In this document: positions 63,056 to 64,000 of the stretch, in pieces
Position numbering within the stretch: position 1 is the stretch's first letter
Layout of the letters: every line of letters starts with the position of its first letter
Assembly (NCBI GenBank): GCA_965200615.1
Contig: OZ241377.1
Span: 3,968,001 to 4,032,000, forward strand
Origin: Bin5 sp965200615
GTDB taxonomy: Bacteria > Chloroflexota > Anaerolineae > Caldilineales > Caldilineaceae
Direction: 5' to 3'
Length of the DNA: 64,000 bases
Notes under the pieces: generated by a model
Database searches by the model: none
Told to the model about the DNA's origin: nothing
What the model saw: the letters and a program-made list of their open reading frames with translations, nothing else
Translations under genes and position numbers: made by a program

Positions 63056-63910
63056 ATGACGACAGCGCCACCGGACGACCGTTTCGCTATTCAAGCTGAG
63101 CAGATCGTGGCGTCGCAGCAGCGTGACGCACGCCGCTTTCAGACAGGCGTGCGCGTTTCGTATGCCGTGCTCCTGGTTGCTCTTGTGTACGCATTCAGCG
63201 GGTCTCGTTTCACAGTCGCTGGCTTACAGTTCAGGACGATTTCCCCAGACTGGAGTTTCATTCGAAGCCACTGGTTCTTTATCTTCAACGGCGTCTGGCT
63301 GACAATTCTGCTGTCAGTTCTGTCGATCATTTTGGCGACAGTTCTCTCGCTTCTGGGCGCGCTGGGGCGCTTGTCGAAGTCGGCGCCAGCATACGCACTG
63401 GCGACCTTCTACATCTCCTTGATTCGGGGAACGCCCCTGCTGCTGCAGGTGGTATTCTTCTTTCTCGCCCTGCCACAGCTGGGCATTCGCCTTTCGGGCC
63501 TGTCGGCCGGTGTGCTGGCATTGGGGCTGAACTACGGCGCCTATATGACGGAGATCATGCGGGCAGGCATTCAGTCGGTGGACGCGGGCCAGCGAGAAGC
63601 AGCAAAGTCGCTGGGCATGTCTCAGTTTCAGATCATGCGATTTATCGTGCTGCCTCAGGCATTGCGCCTAGTCATCCCGCCGATCGGAAACCAGTTCATT
63701 GCCATGCTGAAGGATACGTCGCTGATTTCGGTTACGGGCTTTGTATGGGAACTGCTCTGGCGGGCGCAGAAGCAAGGCCGGGCGAACTTTCGCAGTCTGG
63801 AAGCACTACTGATTGCCGCCGTCTTCTATTGGATCATTACGATAATTTTTTCGGCCTTTCAAGCGCAAATCGAACTACGCCTCTCGCGTGGTTACCGGTC
63901 TGCGCTTTAG
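63056..63910 (+). CDS. Amino-acid ABC importer permease (HisM/GlnP family)
   Basis: The 284-residue inner-membrane protein has a long cytoplasmic N-terminus, about five membrane segments, FYISLIRGTPLLLQV and the EAA loop GQREAAKSLGMSQFQIMRF. It works as a homodimer or with another permease. The ATPase gene probably lies beyond the window; the last 90 bp of the window hold nothing recognisable. Confidence 0.94.
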   Translation: MTTAPPDDRFAIQAEQIVASQQRDARRFQTGVRVSYAVLLVALVYAFSGSRFTVAGLQFRTISPDWSFIRSHWFFIFNGVWLTILLSVLSIILATVLSLLGALGRLSKSAPAYALATFYISLIRGTPLLLQVVFFFLALPQLGIRLSGLSAGVLALGLNYGAYMTEIMRAGIQSVDAGQREAAKSLGMSQFQIMRFIVLPQALRLVIPPIGNQFIAMLKDTSLISVTGFVWELLWRAQKQGRANFRSLEALLIAAVFYWIITIIFSAFQAQIELRLSRGYRSAL

Positions 63911-64000
63911 ATTAAAGCGAGCTGCGGCCAGCGGGCCGAACGCGCTGCATTTTCCGTGTCCGACTGCTGCCCCATTAAAGGATAGACTGGCTTCACATCG

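Overview
The window reads as a chromosomal segment of a high-GC bacterium, most likely a Chloroflexota of the Caldilinea type. This is inferred from gene content and style, not from a marker gene: lipoproteins with alanine/proline-rich linkers after the lipobox, a GT39-type membrane glycosyltransferase with a C-terminal beta domain, a formiminotransferase-cyclodeaminase-like FchA beside FolD, a class I-like HMG-CoA reductase, and many paralogous sugar oxidoreductases, enolase-superfamily enzymes and ABC importers without ATPases. No rRNA, CRISPR, insertion sequence or prophage gene was seen.

Layout. 1-2861 (minus): ornithine cyclodeaminase-like gene, tandem GNAT gene and the 5' part of anmK. 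3026-13315: mixed single genes and pairs (MDR dehydrogenase, enolase plus DapA-family pair, ThuA, MFS, an unrecognised 585-aa protein, a shikimate dehydrogenase-like gene, two methyltransferases). 13297-19302 (minus): a six-gene unit with a Tat lipoprotein substrate-binding protein, two sugar-type permeases, amidohydrolase, enoyl-CoA hydratase and 2-keto-4-pentenoate hydratase-like enzyme. 20858-25862 (plus): isomerase, SDR, Gfo/Idh, PhyH, Gfo/Idh. 25918-28298 (minus): MATE-like protein and MDR. 28619-32289 (plus): peptide-type binding protein and two permeases, followed by a decayed gene fragment. 33128-37731 (minus): sugar-acid cluster (MDR, epimerase, mandelate racemase-like enolase, DJ-1, HAD). 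38223-40394: membrane glycosyltransferase. 40707-42211: fchA-folD. 42214-47470 (minus): RNase H-like, MBL-fold, lactonase, isomerase and an unknown protein. 47683-49420: gltX and tRNA-Gln. 49581-60758 (minus): purLQCEKFD followed by HMG-CoA reductase, with tRNA-Glu and a terminator-like hairpin just upstream. 60979-63910: an unknown gene and an amino-acid importer.

How the parts work together. Accessory regions look like importers paired with short oxidation/dehydration/isomerisation routes for sugars, sugar acids and related carboxylates; substrates cannot be named from sequence. The core part joins one-carbon metabolism (fchA-folD), de novo purine synthesis and a mevalonate-pathway enzyme. 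The clearest molecular observation is a FolD that keeps Tyr50 and Asp121 but has lost cyclohydrolase residues Lys54 and Gln98 (E. coli numbering), directly coupled to an FchA cyclohydrolase gene. Most readable promoters carry a TGn extended -10 element.
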